From 2-02-FULL-55-14 sp964581115 (GTDB lineage Bacteria; Bacteroidota; Ignavibacteria; UBA10030), in the NCBI GenBank assembly GCA_964581115.1, contig CAZOMY010000001.1:310001-374000 (forward strand): a DNA stretch of 64,000 nt, read 5' to 3'. The position numbers and the translations under genes were made by a program. The notes beneath the pieces are model-generated. The model was given only the letters and a program-made list of their open reading frames with translations. It did no database searches and was not told the origin of the DNA. Of the stretch, positions 33,945 through 43,288 are shown in pieces. The number at the start of each line of letters is the position of its first letter. Within the stretch, counting starts at the first letter, position 1.

Positions 33945-35165
33945 TCAAGCCGGGCCGGGCGAACGCACCCGTTGAAGCAACGCCAGGCCGAGCATGATCG
34001 ACGCGATGGCGACGAGAAAGACCATCTCGTACCCCCAACGTTCTGCAACGGAGCCGGCGGCCACGGTCAACCCCTGCCACGGTGCAAGCCAAACGTTGAT
34101 CAGTCCGATATAGAGAGCCCGCTCGTCGGGCGATGAGATCTCGGCCGCAAAATTGTAGCGAGCCATCATCTCGGCACCGAGCGGCACACCAAGCGCAACG
34201 AATGCAACGACCATCCATTCCGGCGTCGTCGCCGCGCTCGCAATACCCAGGGCTACCGCCGAGCTGAGCCCGCAGATCGTCAACGGCACGATGGCACCTC
34301 TCCGATCGGTCAACCATCCAAGAACGCCGCCGCCGAGCATCTGCGCTGCGACCACAACGACGGTGTAGATGCCTACGGCCGAACCATCAGCACCGAACCG
34401 TACCGCGGCCGAAGGCAGGACGAACACGACGGCACTCGCCCCAGCGGTGACGAGTCCCCAGGCCAACAAAAAGCGACGAAGCCGGCGATCGGTCCGGACG
34501 ATGCGCACGATGTCGGCGAACCGATGGCGCTCTTCCCGCTCCGCCCCGCTCATGCGCACCGTCTCTTCGACTCGCCACTGTACGACGAGCGACACCATCT
34601 GGAAGACGAACGCCACGACGAAGGCAGCCGACATTCCCCATGAGAATCCGAACACAGCCAGCGCAGCGGTCAGAAAGAACGAGTTCACAAACGAAAGCAT
34701 TGCTCCTGTCGCGGAGCGCCATCCAAGCAGGCGGCCTCTCCCGTTGGGTGAGGTCGTGCGTGTGACCAAGTCGAACCAGAGCGGCGAAACGAGACCAGCC
34801 CAAAACTGATTAAGGGCCAGCAGGATGAGGAAGGCGGCGAGCGGCCAGGCGGTCGCGTGGGCGGCGGCGAACGCGATGACGACCGCCATGCCAAGGATGT
34901 GGAGACGCTGGACGAGGCCGCCGAGCACAACCCACGGCTTGAGGAAGGGGAGCGATCTCGCGCGAAGCGCTGAGAAGATCTGCGGCGCGTAGAACGCGAA
35001 GTACATGACCAGCGGCAGCAGGCCGACGACAGCGGCCGAGCCCCCCAGTTGCAGAACGATCGCCGGGATGACGGTCGGCCCCGCGATGAAGGCGCCGCTG
35101 GAGATGTAAAGGGTCCCCTCGACGAAATGGAGTCGGGCGTTACGTCGTTGTCGATCGTGTTCCAT
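33945..35165 (-). CDS. MFS transporter
   Basis: Inner-membrane major facilitator permease, 406 aa with about 12 predicted helices (for example FIAGPTVIPAIVLQLGG, PLAAFLILLALNQFWAGLVSP, MLGLALLQRV). A loop 2-3-like motif is seen at SPNGRGRLLGWRSATG and another at WLTDRRGAIVPL, near the MFS A-motif pattern. Substrate not predictable. ATG 35165 lies only seven bases from the T-tract of a terminator, so a transcript from upstream would end before it; either an unseen promoter exists or the true start is further in. Confidence 0.86.
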   Translation of the reverse strand: MEHDRQRRNARLHFVEGTLYISSGAFIAGPTVIPAIVLQLGGSAAVVGLLPLVMYFAFYAPQIFSALRARSLPFLKPWVVLGGLVQRLHILGMAVVIAFAAAHATAWPLAAFLILLALNQFWAGLVSPLWFDLVTRTTSPNGRGRLLGWRSATGAMLSFVNSFFLTAALAVFGFSWGMSAAFVVAFVFQMVSLVVQWRVEETVRMSGAEREERHRFADIVRIVRTDRRLRRFLLAWGLVTAGASAVVFVLPSAAVRFGADGSAVGIYTVVVVAAQMLGGGVLGWLTDRRGAIVPLTICGLSSAVALGIASAATTPEWMVVAFVALGVPLGAEMMARYNFAAEISSPDERALYIGLINVWLAPWQGLTVAAGSVAERWGYEMVFLVAIASIMLGLALLQRVRSPGPA

Positions 35166-35172
35166 GGAACAC

Positions 35173-35197
35173 AAAAAAAGGCCGCCGACGGCGGCCT
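35173..35197 (-). terminator. Rho-independent terminator after the response regulator
   Basis: An 8-bp GC-rich inverted repeat (35179-35186 with 35190-35197) with a 3-base loop, followed on the minus strand by seven T. It sits 25 bp after the response regulator stop and directly before the MFS start. Confidence 0.82.
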
Positions 35198-35222
35198 CGG
35201 GGCATCCGTGCACCCGGATCGG

Positions 35223-35633
35223 TCATTTCTTCTTCTTCAACTTGTCGGCGAACAGCTGTGCCACTTTCTCGATATCGTATCCGACCTTGGGAAGATAGAA
35301 CCCGCCGTGCTTTTCAACCATCGCCTTGAGTGTATCGTACGCGTCGGCACTGCAGAAGAAGGTGGGCGTTCCCCGGTTGGGCCCCTCCTTCTTGGCCAGT
35401 TGCAGCAGCGCAATGCCGGGAAGGTGGCCCTTGAGGTTCGTATCCTTGAAGTCGTTGTCCAGTATGATCAGGTCGAACGACTCCGACTTGATCTTGGCCC
35501 ATGTCTCGACGCTGGTGGCCGTCTCAACGATGGCGATCTCATCTTCGATGATCGCCGTCGCCACCTCGAGCGCGAAGCCGTGAGATTTGCGCTGGCCTTC
35601 GTCGTCGTCGGCGATGAGTACTTTGTAGGGCAT
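35223..35633 (-). CDS. Single-domain response regulator
   Basis: 136-aa stand-alone receiver domain. Acidic pocket ADDDE at the N-terminus, phospho-acceptor Asp in LIILDNDFKD (near residue 58), the Ser switch in FFCSAD and the Lys in LPKVGYD. No output domain. A poly-Lys end (KLKKKK). No histidine kinase is nearby, so it is an orphan whose partner is elsewhere. It has its own promoter-like site and its own terminator, so probably monocistronic. Confidence 0.88.
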   Translation of the reverse strand: MPYKVLIADDDEGQRKSHGFALEVATAIIEDEIAIVETATSVETWAKIKSESFDLIILDNDFKDTNLKGHLPGIALLQLAKKEGPNRGTPTFFCSADAYDTLKAMVEKHGGFYLPKVGYDIEKVAQLFADKLKKKK

Positions 35634-35663
35634 GGTCGCTGGTGCGTCGGGACGGACGGAATG

Positions 35664-35692
35664 AACCTACGAGAAAATACGGGCAAATACAA
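35664..35692 (-). promoter_or_regulatory. Promoter for the response regulator
   Basis: Minus-strand TTGTAT (35692-35687), 17 bases, TAGGTT (35669-35664), about 30 bases before the ATG at 35633. The surrounding 40 bases are unusually AT-rich for this genome. Confidence 0.5.
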
Positions 35693-35733
35693 ACTGACCG
35701 CCTGTTCGCGTCGATGACAGACGTGCAACGCGT

Positions 35734-37482
35734 TCACGGCTTGGCGTAGACCCTGCGGCCACCGATGTAGGTCGACTCGACCTTCGTGTCGAGGATGCGC
35801 TGGGGCGTCCTCTCGTCAAACGCATCCGACAGCACGATGAAATCGGCAAGTTTTCCGGCCGTGAGACTTCCCTTCTGCGACTCCTCGAACGCCGCGGTGG
35901 CTGCCCACGTCGTATAGCCCTTGAGCACCTCGGCCAGTGTCATGCGCTCGCCCGCGTACCAGCCTCCGTCGAACACCGATGGATCGACGATCCCCGCGTC
36001 GGACAGCTCGAAACGTTCGCTCGTCAGGTCGGCCGCCGAGCGCGGCTTTCCTTCGGCATCGCGGCGGGTGATCGCTGCGTAGACCCCCAGTAGGGGATTC
36101 GGGTACTCGACCGGAAAATCGGAACCGCACGGAATGATGACGCCGGTCGAGAGGAGCGACCTCCACGCATAGGCGCCTTTGGACCGCCGGTGGCCGAGCC
36201 GGGCCTCTGCCCAGTACATGTCGGAGGTGCAATGCGTCGGCTGCATGGAAGGCAGTACGCGCAGCTTCGCAAACCTCCCGATATCGTCGGGATGCAGCAC
36301 CTGGGCATGCTCGACCCGCAGGCGGTGGTCTCGTGCCCCCGTCGCATTGATCGCCCGCTCATAGACGTTGAGCACGATCGAGTTGGCGCGGTCGCCGATG
36401 GCATGCGTGCAGACCTGGAACCCATGCTGCAACGCTTCGGTCACCGAAACGGTCAATTCCTGCTCGTTCGTGACCGTCAGTCCTCGATTCGCCGGATCGT
36501 CGGCATACGGCTCGATCAATGCCGCTCCGCGAGACCCGAGTGCGCCGTCGGCGTACAACTTGAGCGCGCGGACCGTCAGACGGCTGCGCCCGAAGCCGAT
36601 GAGCGGACCCTCGACCTTGAAGCGCTCCCAGGTCGGTCCAGGTCCTCCAATCGCGGCATAGATTCGCATCTGAAGACGGTCCGATTCGATGAGCCGGCGG
36701 TAGGCCGCAAGGTCGGTCGAGTCCACTCCCATGTCATGCACGCCGGTCAGGCCGAGCGAAAGGCATTCCTGCTGTGCCGTCAGGATCGCCTCTTCGAGCT
36801 CAGCATCGCTCGGAGGCGGCACGTGTAGGGCGACAAGCGACTCTGCGTTGTCGATAAGGACGCCCGTCGGGTTGCCTTGCGCATCTCGGACGATCTTCCC
36901 GCCATCCGGGTCGGGCGTGGCCCGAGTGATCCCCGCGATCTCGAGTGCCCGCTTGTTCACCCAAAGCGCATGGCCATCGATCCGGCTGAGGACGACCGGA
37001 TGGTCGGAGGCGATCTTGTCGAGCGTTCGGTGGTGCGGGAAGGCCCTAGTCGGCCACAGGTTCTGGTTCCATCCGCGCCCTCGGATCCATTGCCCCTTCG
37101 AAGAGCGCCGGACGCGTTCCGCCACCCGCTCGGCCGCAGCCTCAGCGCTCGGAGCCCCGACGAGGTCTACCGTCATCCGGGCGATGCCGAGCGAAATGAA
37201 ATGCGCATGCGCATCGATCAGCCCGGGAAGCACGGTCTTCCCCTGCAGGTCCACTACACTCGGCGCGGTGAACCGGCGACGGATCTCGGTGGTCGTACCG
37301 ACGCCGACAATGCGGTCACCGACAATGGCCAAGGCCTCGGCATCAGGCTGTTCGTCGTCCATGGTCAGCAGACGACCGTTCATGTAGATAGCGTCGGCCT
37401 CTTGTGGTATCCACCACCAGACAGCAACCGCGACGAGCAAGAGTGCGATGAGAAGAACGACAATGCGGGATCGGTTGTTCAT
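35734..37482 (-). CDS. Amidohydrolase, YtcJ-like, membrane-anchored or exported
   Basis: 582-aa metal-dependent hydrolase. Hydrophobic N-terminus (residues 6-23) then a composite beta-sandwich and TIM barrel. Metal ligands are in PGLIDAHAHF; further motifs are LKLYADGALGSRGA (position of the carbamylated Lys in many members), CTHAIGDRA, RVEHAQVL and IPCGSDFPVEYPNP. It ends with KLADFIVLS and a GGRRVYA strand, as expected for this family. Substrate unknown. 54 bp downstream of the sodium symporter; the two may be co-transcribed and import then hydrolyse the same compound. Confidence 0.9.
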   Translation of the reverse strand: MNNRSRIVVLLIALLLVAVAVWWWIPQEADAIYMNGRLLTMDDEQPDAEALAIVGDRIVGVGTTTEIRRRFTAPSVVDLQGKTVLPGLIDAHAHFISLGIARMTVDLVGAPSAEAAAERVAERVRRSSKGQWIRGRGWNQNLWPTRAFPHHRTLDKIASDHPVVLSRIDGHALWVNKRALEIAGITRATPDPDGGKIVRDAQGNPTGVLIDNAESLVALHVPPPSDAELEEAILTAQQECLSLGLTGVHDMGVDSTDLAAYRRLIESDRLQMRIYAAIGGPGPTWERFKVEGPLIGFGRSRLTVRALKLYADGALGSRGAALIEPYADDPANRGLTVTNEQELTVSVTEALQHGFQVCTHAIGDRANSIVLNVYERAINATGARDHRLRVEHAQVLHPDDIGRFAKLRVLPSMQPTHCTSDMYWAEARLGHRRSKGAYAWRSLLSTGVIIPCGSDFPVEYPNPLLGVYAAITRRDAEGKPRSAADLTSERFELSDAGIVDPSVFDGGWYAGERMTLAEVLKGYTTWAATAAFEESQKGSLTAGKLADFIVLSDAFDERTPQRILDTKVESTYIGGRRVYAKP

Positions 37483-37536
37483 GACAGGTCGGTCGGAGTT
37501 GTGGTTTCCATGGCTACCCCCAGGTGGGCCTTTGAC

Positions 37537-39288
37537 TCACGCAATAAGGCGGATGCGGCCGACTCGACGGTTCAACCACCACGCAGCAACAACGACAACC
37601 CCACCGAAGAGGGTCGCCCTCCACGCGTCGCCCAGAATGAGCGAACCGACACCGAACAACGCCCCATAGATCAAGACGACGCCGGCGATCCAGCTCGACA
37701 GGAGGATGCCGTGATCTCGGTCGCCTTGCACGTCCGGCGCCAGCGCCTGGATCCGCTTCCACCCGGCCCCTCCGGGATGGACCCGGCGGTAGAATGCCAG
37801 CAGGTGTCGGTCGTCCACGGGTCGCGTGGCGAGCGTGACCGCCAGCCATACAGCCGTGGTAATGCCGACGATCACGAACAGGGATCCCGGGAACGCCATC
37901 GGCCACCAAAGCTTCAAGGCCCCAGTCACGACCAGCGGCGAGATCATCGCGGCGATCTCCGACCATGCGTTGATGCGCCACCAGAACCAACGCAGAATAA
38001 GCACGAGTCCAAGACCGGCGCCCGCTTCGATGATAAATGACCACGCTCCCGAGATCGTGTCGATGACCTGCGTCACGACCACCGAGACGGCCATAATAAC
38101 GAGCGTCGTGATGCGAGACACGGCGACGAGGTTGCGTTCAGTTGCATCGGGCCGCATGAACCGCTTGTAAAGGTCGTTGATGACATATGATGCCCCCCAG
38201 TTCAACTGCGTTGCCAACGTGGACATGTACGCGGCGAAGAAGGAAGCCACCAGCAGGCCCTTCAGCCCCGTCGGCAGGAAGTCGCGCATCGCATAGACGT
38301 ATCCGAGCTTCTTGTCGGCGGGTGCGAGGTCAGGGTACAGGATCAAGGTCGCCAAGCCGACCAGGATCCAGGGCCACGGACGAACGCAGTAGTGGGCGAT
38401 CGTGAACCAGAGCGTCGCGAACAGAGAGTGCCTTTCATCTTTCGCCGCCATCATGCGCTGGGCAATGTAGCCGCCGCCGCCAGGTTCGGCTCCCGGGTAC
38501 CACGAAGCCCACCATTGGACGCCAATGAAGGCAATGAACGCCCCCGCACTCAAGGCCATGGCGCCCGCAACTCCTTCCTGCAATCCCACGTCGGAAATGG
38601 AGGGCGTAAAGGCGAAGGCCCAATCGGGCAGTTGTCGCGTCAGTCCGTCGATCCCCCCGACCTGGGGAAGGTCAAGGACAATGACAGCCAGAACGATCGT
38701 GCCGGTCATGGCGAGAATGAACTGGATCGCGTCGGTCACGGCCACGCCCCACATGCCCGATGTCGCCGAGTAAACGGCGGTGATGAGCATCGCACCGACG
38801 ACGTACCAGATCACCTCCGTACGGGGAATCCCGAACATCCCTTCGATGATGGCAGCCATGGCAACGTTCACCCAGGCCATGATGACACAATTCATGAAGA
38901 TGCCCAGGTAAAGCGAACGAAAGCCTCGAAGGAAGGCCGCGGGCTTTCCAGTGTAGCGCAGTTCGGCGAATTCGACGTCGGTGAGGATACCGGCCCGACG
39001 CCACAATCGTGCAAAGAAGAAGACAGTAAGGACCGAGCCGACGACGAAGTTCCACCAGAGCCAGTTGCCCGCAATGCCGTTGCGAGCGACAAGCTCTGTG
39101 ACGGCCAGCGGAGTATCCGCTGCGAAGGTCGTGGCGACCATGGATGTACCGGCCAGCCACCACGGAAGATTCCTCCCTGAAAGGAAGAATTCATGGATAT
39201 CTTTGCCCGCGCGCCGGGCATAGTAGAGACCGATCGCAGCGCTCAGGATAAAATACACGGCGAGGATCGTCCAATCGATGATATGCAT
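37537..39288 (-). CDS. Sodium:solute symporter family protein
   Basis: SSS-family permease of the inner membrane, 583 aa with 12-14 predicted helices. ATG 39288 (MHIIDWTILAVYFILSAAIGLYYARRAG) is chosen; the frame is open to 39375 but that is inside the promoter. Family features: FFLSGRNLPWWLAGTSMVATTFAADTP, GYVYAMRDFLPTGLKGLLVASFFAAYMSTLATQLNWGASYVINDLY. It resembles SSS members often paired with glycoside hydrolases. Divergent from the mannosidase gene and upstream of the amidohydrolase, so a sugar or glycan-derived solute is a fair guess. Confidence 0.92.
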   Translation of the reverse strand: MHIIDWTILAVYFILSAAIGLYYARRAGKDIHEFFLSGRNLPWWLAGTSMVATTFAADTPLAVTELVARNGIAGNWLWWNFVVGSVLTVFFFARLWRRAGILTDVEFAELRYTGKPAAFLRGFRSLYLGIFMNCVIMAWVNVAMAAIIEGMFGIPRTEVIWYVVGAMLITAVYSATSGMWGVAVTDAIQFILAMTGTIVLAVIVLDLPQVGGIDGLTRQLPDWAFAFTPSISDVGLQEGVAGAMALSAGAFIAFIGVQWWASWYPGAEPGGGGYIAQRMMAAKDERHSLFATLWFTIAHYCVRPWPWILVGLATLILYPDLAPADKKLGYVYAMRDFLPTGLKGLLVASFFAAYMSTLATQLNWGASYVINDLYKRFMRPDATERNLVAVSRITTLVIMAVSVVVTQVIDTISGAWSFIIEAGAGLGLVLILRWFWWRINAWSEIAAMISPLVVTGALKLWWPMAFPGSLFVIVGITTAVWLAVTLATRPVDDRHLLAFYRRVHPGGAGWKRIQALAPDVQGDRDHGILLSSWIAGVVLIYGALFGVGSLILGDAWRATLFGGVVVVAAWWLNRRVGRIRLIA

Positions 39289-39366
39289 GACAGTATGCTG
39301 ATTCGTCAGGGCGGATCGAACAGGAGGGTGCGGGGGCGAGCTTGGGCGTGCCGTCGGCGACGGCAG

Positions 39367-39395
39367 AATGTACATGATGGCCCCCCAACAAGCAA
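39367..39395 (-). promoter_or_regulatory. Promoter for symporter-amidohydrolase
   Basis: Minus-strand TTGCTT (39395-39390), 17 bases, TACATT (39372-39367), about 80 bases before ATG 39288. Back-to-back with the mannosidase promoter, separated by 25 bases. Confidence 0.5.
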
Positions 39396-39420
39396 TGCGT
39401 GATTCTTCTCACGTTCTTTC

Positions 39421-39449
39421 TTGCCGATCAGCCATGAATTCCTTATCTT
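39421..39449 (+). promoter_or_regulatory. Promoter for GH38-nanE
   Basis: TTGCCG (39421-39426), 17 bases, TATCTT (39444-39449), 39 bases before the ATG at 39489. With the minus-strand promoter it forms a divergent control region. Confidence 0.5.
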
Positions 39450-39488
39450 CCACACACTTTTTCCCAAGTTCCGTCATCCACTGACAAA

Positions 39489-42400
39489 ATGGCAATCGAA
39501 CTCCTCGATCAGATCCTTGGCCATGTAAGGAATGCGATCCATCGGCAGCGTTATCCCCTGCTCGATTGGCGCATGAAGGAAGGGATCATTCCGGGTGCGG
39601 AGCGTCCCGACTTCAAGGAAAAGGGATGGACCGATATTCGCGTGCCATTCGAATGGGGACGGTATGACAAGACGGTCTGGTTTCGGAGCGTATGGACCGT
39701 TCCGGAGGGCTCGACCGGCAGGACGGTGGGCGTCCGTCTCTCGTTCCCGGAGGCCCAACTGTACGTGAACGGCGAGCCGTTTCACGGCCTCGACACGAAT
39801 CACTGCGAAGTGATCCTTACGGAGAGGGCGAGGCGGAATCAACGTTTTCAGCTTGCGGTTGAAGCCTACAGCGGACGGACCGAACAGCACCACCAGTTCT
39901 CCGTTGCCGAATGCGTCGAAATTGATACAACGGCGCGCACGCTCTATTACGGGTTGAAGTTGCTGCAGGAGCTGACGAAGACCCTTGATCATTCGAGCGA
40001 AGAATTCGCCGCTGTCAAGGAACTCATCCGCCGGACGCTGATCTACCTCAAGTACTTCGCCCCTGACGGCGAGGAGTATCCCAACGCCATCGGCCGCGCG
40101 CTCCAATTCCTTCGCTCGGCCATTGGCACGGAGTTCCGGACGTCTGTTCCGGGACTCATTCATCTCGCGGGCCAGTCGCACATCGACGTCGTCTGGCTCT
40201 GGAAGCTTGCGGAAACGGAACGGAAGAACGGACGAACCTTCTCGACGGTCCTGCGCCTGCTGGAGCAGCACCCCGCCTTCTCGTATTCCCAGAGCCAGCC
40301 ATTCCTGTATCATCAGGTAAAGCGGCGAACACCGCGCTTGTTCAACGAGATCAAGACGCACGTCGCTTCCGGTCGGTGGGAAGCGGTCGGTCCCATGTGG
40401 GTGGAACCCGACTGCAACATCCCATCGGGTGAATCGCTCGTGCGTCAGCTGATCCACGGCAGTCGCTTCTACCGACAGGAGTTCGACCGCTCCTCTGAAG
40501 TGCTGTGGCTTCCCGACACTTTCGGGTACAGCTGGGCGCTTCCGCAGATCCTGAAGAAGTCGGGCGTGCCCTACTTCTTTACAACCAAGTTGCGCTGGAA
40601 CGATACGACTGTCTTTCCGCACACGTCGTTCTGGTGGCAGGGGATCGACGGATCGCGCGTGCTCGCGCACATTCCGCCGCTCGGACTGGAAGCGCTTGTG
40701 ACGCCGAAGGATCTGATCAGGACCGCCAAGGAGTTCGGCGACGATCCCGATCCGCGGCCCGTGATGCAAACCTTCGGCTACGGCGACGGCGGCGGCGGAC
40801 CGACCACCGAACAGGTGGAGACGGCGCAGTTCCTGACGTCCATGCCAGGATTGCCGATGGCCCAGATGTCGACTCCCACGACCTTCTTCAAGGACCTCGA
40901 AACGCGGGCCGACGGGCTGCCGGTCTGGGAAAAAGAGTTGTATCTCGAAAAGCACCGAGGCACGTACACGACGCACGCGCGCGTGAAGAAGCTGCACCGA
41001 CAAGCCGAGCGCGCGATGTATCTCGCGGAATTGACGGCCGTTTTGCGTTCGACGCTCCCCGGCATTGCGCCGGTGCCGTACCCGACCAAAGAGCTTGACG
41101 CCCTGTGGAAGTCGCTGCTGACGAACCAGTTCCACGACATCGTCCCCGGTACGGCGATCAAGGAGGCCATGGACGAGGCCACCGCCGATCTCGAACGCAT
41201 CACCACGAGCGCTACGGCCATGACGCTCAAGGCGCTTGGCGGTCTGATGGAGAAGCGCTCGGCAAAGGGACCTTCGACCTTCACGGCCTTCAACCCGCTC
41301 GCCTTCCATCGCTCAGCCTACGTCGAAGTTGACGTCGTCGGCTCCGCCCCGCACTGGACCGTCCGGTCGGCCTCGGGCGAGCAGCTTGAGTCGCAGGTCT
41401 TGGAACGCGCAAAGTCGCACGTGCGCCTCCTTGTCCATCTGCCTCACATCGCCCCATTGGGAGCCGTGGCATTTGTCGTCTCGCCGTCGGAAGAGCCGAC
41501 GCAACCGACGGTCAACGGTTGGAAGTTCGCCCTGAAGACCGTCGAGACACCGCGATTGCGTTTGCGGTTTGACAACAAAGGTGGCATCAGCTCGATCTAC
41601 GACAAGACCGCACGTCGTGAGTTCGTCCAAAAAGGCAAGAGGGCGAATGCCCTCATGACGGCCCGGGACCTTCCGAAAGAATGGGAGGCCTGGGACCTCG
41701 AAGGGGACTTCGACCGGCGACGGACCGACCTCTTCGCCTTCAAAGGGGCGAAGGTCGTCGAACAGGGCCCGCTACGTGCAACGATCCGGCACGAGTACCG
41801 TACCGAGAACGGCTCGGTGATCGCGCAATCGATCCGACTCTATCATCGCTCTCCGAGGATTGAAGTCGAGAATCACGTCAAGTGGAAGGAGCAGCACACG
41901 ATGCTGAAAGTGGCCTTCCCCGTCGCCGCGAAGGCCACCTCGGCCACCTACGAGATCCAGTTCGGAGCCGTCGAACGCGCATCACGTTCGAAAGACCCGG
42001 CCGAGAAGGCAAAGTTCGAAGTGCCCGCTCAACAATGGGCCGCCGTCGGCGACGGCAAGACGGGTGTGGCGATCTTGAACGATTCGAAGTACGGCTACGA
42101 CTGCCGGGACAATCATTTGCGGTTGACGCTACTTCGGTCTCCCAGATTTCCTCACCCTGTAACGCCTCACAATCAGACCGACACGCACTGGACGGACATC
42201 GGCGAGCATGATTTCACCTACGCCTTCTTCCCCTTTTCCGGAGACTGGCGGTCGGCGGGCATCACGGCCGAGGCCCGAGGGTTGAACGTCCCGGTCATCG
42301 TCCTGCCCGGGACGCCGGCCAGGGCGATCCCCTCGTTCGCGAGCCTCAACAAGCCGACGATCGTGCTTTCGGCCCTGAAGGGGGCCGAAGACGGCGACGG

Positions 42401-42608
42401 CATCGTGATGCGCTTGTACGAATCGACGGGCGTCGCGACCGATGCCACGGTCACATTTGGACGCTCCCCGTCCCAATGCGAAGAGACCGACCTGCTCGAG
42501 CGTCCCACGAAGGACCTTCCGGTGAAGTCGGGAAAGCTCCCACTGCGATTCAAGCCTTTCGAGATCAAGACGGTTCGAGTACGATTCGCCGGTCGGAAGA
42601 AGAAGTGA
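39489..42608 (+). CDS. Alpha-mannosidase, glycoside hydrolase family 38
   Basis: Retaining exo-alpha-mannosidase of 1039 aa, no signal peptide, so cytoplasmic. N-terminal beta-sandwich (WFRSVWTVPEG, residues 60-170), GH38 catalytic domain (zinc ligands H231 and D233 in SHIDVVWLW; nucleophile D343 in WLPDTFGYSWALPQIL), helical middle domain (HRQAERAMYLAELTAVL, NQFHDIVPGTAIKEAMDE) and C-terminal beta domains. One of two plus-strand genes. Overlaps nanE as GTGA, so mannose- or N-glycan-like release is linked to amino-sugar use. Shine-Dalgarno weak. Confidence 0.95.
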   Translation: MAIELLDQILGHVRNAIHRQRYPLLDWRMKEGIIPGAERPDFKEKGWTDIRVPFEWGRYDKTVWFRSVWTVPEGSTGRTVGVRLSFPEAQLYVNGEPFHGLDTNHCEVILTERARRNQRFQLAVEAYSGRTEQHHQFSVAECVEIDTTARTLYYGLKLLQELTKTLDHSSEEFAAVKELIRRTLIYLKYFAPDGEEYPNAIGRALQFLRSAIGTEFRTSVPGLIHLAGQSHIDVVWLWKLAETERKNGRTFSTVLRLLEQHPAFSYSQSQPFLYHQVKRRTPRLFNEIKTHVASGRWEAVGPMWVEPDCNIPSGESLVRQLIHGSRFYRQEFDRSSEVLWLPDTFGYSWALPQILKKSGVPYFFTTKLRWNDTTVFPHTSFWWQGIDGSRVLAHIPPLGLEALVTPKDLIRTAKEFGDDPDPRPVMQTFGYGDGGGGPTTEQVETAQFLTSMPGLPMAQMSTPTTFFKDLETRADGLPVWEKELYLEKHRGTYTTHARVKKLHRQAERAMYLAELTAVLRSTLPGIAPVPYPTKELDALWKSLLTNQFHDIVPGTAIKEAMDEATADLERITTSATAMTLKALGGLMEKRSAKGPSTFTAFNPLAFHRSAYVEVDVVGSAPHWTVRSASGEQLESQVLERAKSHVRLLVHLPHIAPLGAVAFVVSPSEEPTQPTVNGWKFALKTVETPRLRLRFDNKGGISSIYDKTARREFVQKGKRANALMTARDLPKEWEAWDLEGDFDRRRTDLFAFKGAKVVEQGPLRATIRHEYRTENGSVIAQSIRLYHRSPRIEVENHVKWKEQHTMLKVAFPVAAKATSATYEIQFGAVERASRSKDPAEKAKFEVPAQQWAAVGDGKTGVAILNDSKYGYDCRDNHLRLTLLRSPRFPHPVTPHNQTDTHWTDIGEHDFTYAFFPFSGDWRSAGITAEARGLNVPVIVLPGTPARAIPSFASLNKPTIVLSALKGAEDGDGIVMRLYESTGVATDATVTFGRSPSQCEETDLLERPTKDLPVKSGKLPLRFKPFEIKTVRVRFAGRKKK

Positions 42609-43288
42609 CCCCCGCCCCCTTGATCCCCCGCGGCCTTGTGGTCTCCTGCCAGGCCGAAGAGGGAAGTCCGTTCAACGCCCCGGATTTTATCGTTGCTTTC
42701 GCCCGAGCGGCTGAGTTGGGCGGGGCTGTGGCCGTTCGACTGCGCGACGTCGAGAATGTCGCCGCGGTCCGATCGCGCATCTCCATCCCGATCATCGCCT
42801 TGACGAAGGGTTCGTTCGCCGACGGCAGCGTGCTCATCACTCCCGACGAGAGCGACGTGGCACGGCTTTTCGATGCCGGAGCCGACATGGTGGCCCTCGA
42901 CGTGACGGACCGCACCGGCCCGGACGGTCGACACCGACTGGAGACGTTCCGGCGTGTGCGGGCGGATTTCCGCCGGCCCTTGATGGCAGACATTGCGACG
43001 TACGAGGAAGGGATCAAGGCCGCCGAGGCAGGAGCCGACGTGGTGGGGACCACATTGTCGGGTTACACTCCGTCAACGGCGAAGGCGAGAAGGGATGTTC
43101 CCGACTTCGAGCTGATCGAACGGCTGGCCAAGGCGCTGCCGGGAAAGGTGGTGGCGGAGGGAAGGATCTGGACGCCCGAGCAAGCGGCGCTGGCGTTTCG
43201 TTTGGGTGCGGCGTCCGTCGTGGTGGGAACCGCCATCACGCGGCCCGTGGACATCGTGCGGCGCTTTGTTTCAGCGCTCAACCGCTGA
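42605..43288 (+). CDS. nanE: N-acetylmannosamine-6-phosphate 2-epimerase
   Basis: TIM-barrel epimerase, ManNAc-6-P to GlcNAc-6-P, cytoplasmic. 227 aa from GTG 42605, which overlaps the mannosidase TGA. Family blocks: PRGLVVSCQ at the N-terminus, ALDVTDRTGPDGR, LMADIATYEEGIKAAEAGADVVGTTLSGYT, VVAEGRIWTPEQA and VVVGTAITRP. The last 18 bases overlap the 3' end of the opposing ROK-fusion gene. With the ROK kinase next door the ManNAc to GlcNAc-6-P route is complete; no nanA, nagA or nagB is in the window. Confidence 0.94.
   Translation: MTPAPLIPRGLVVSCQAEEGSPFNAPDFIVAFARAAELGGAVAVRLRDVENVAAVRSRISIPIIALTKGSFADGSVLITPDESDVARLFDAGADMVALDVTDRTGPDGRHRLETFRRVRADFRRPLMADIATYEEGIKAAEAGADVVGTTLSGYTPSTAKARRDVPDFELIERLAKALPGKVVAEGRIWTPEQAALAFRLGAASVVVGTAITRPVDIVRRFVSALNR

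Noticed and set aside
39474..41309. Minus-strand open frame of 611 codons
   Set aside because: Antisense to the GH38 gene, whose catalytic motifs are intact.
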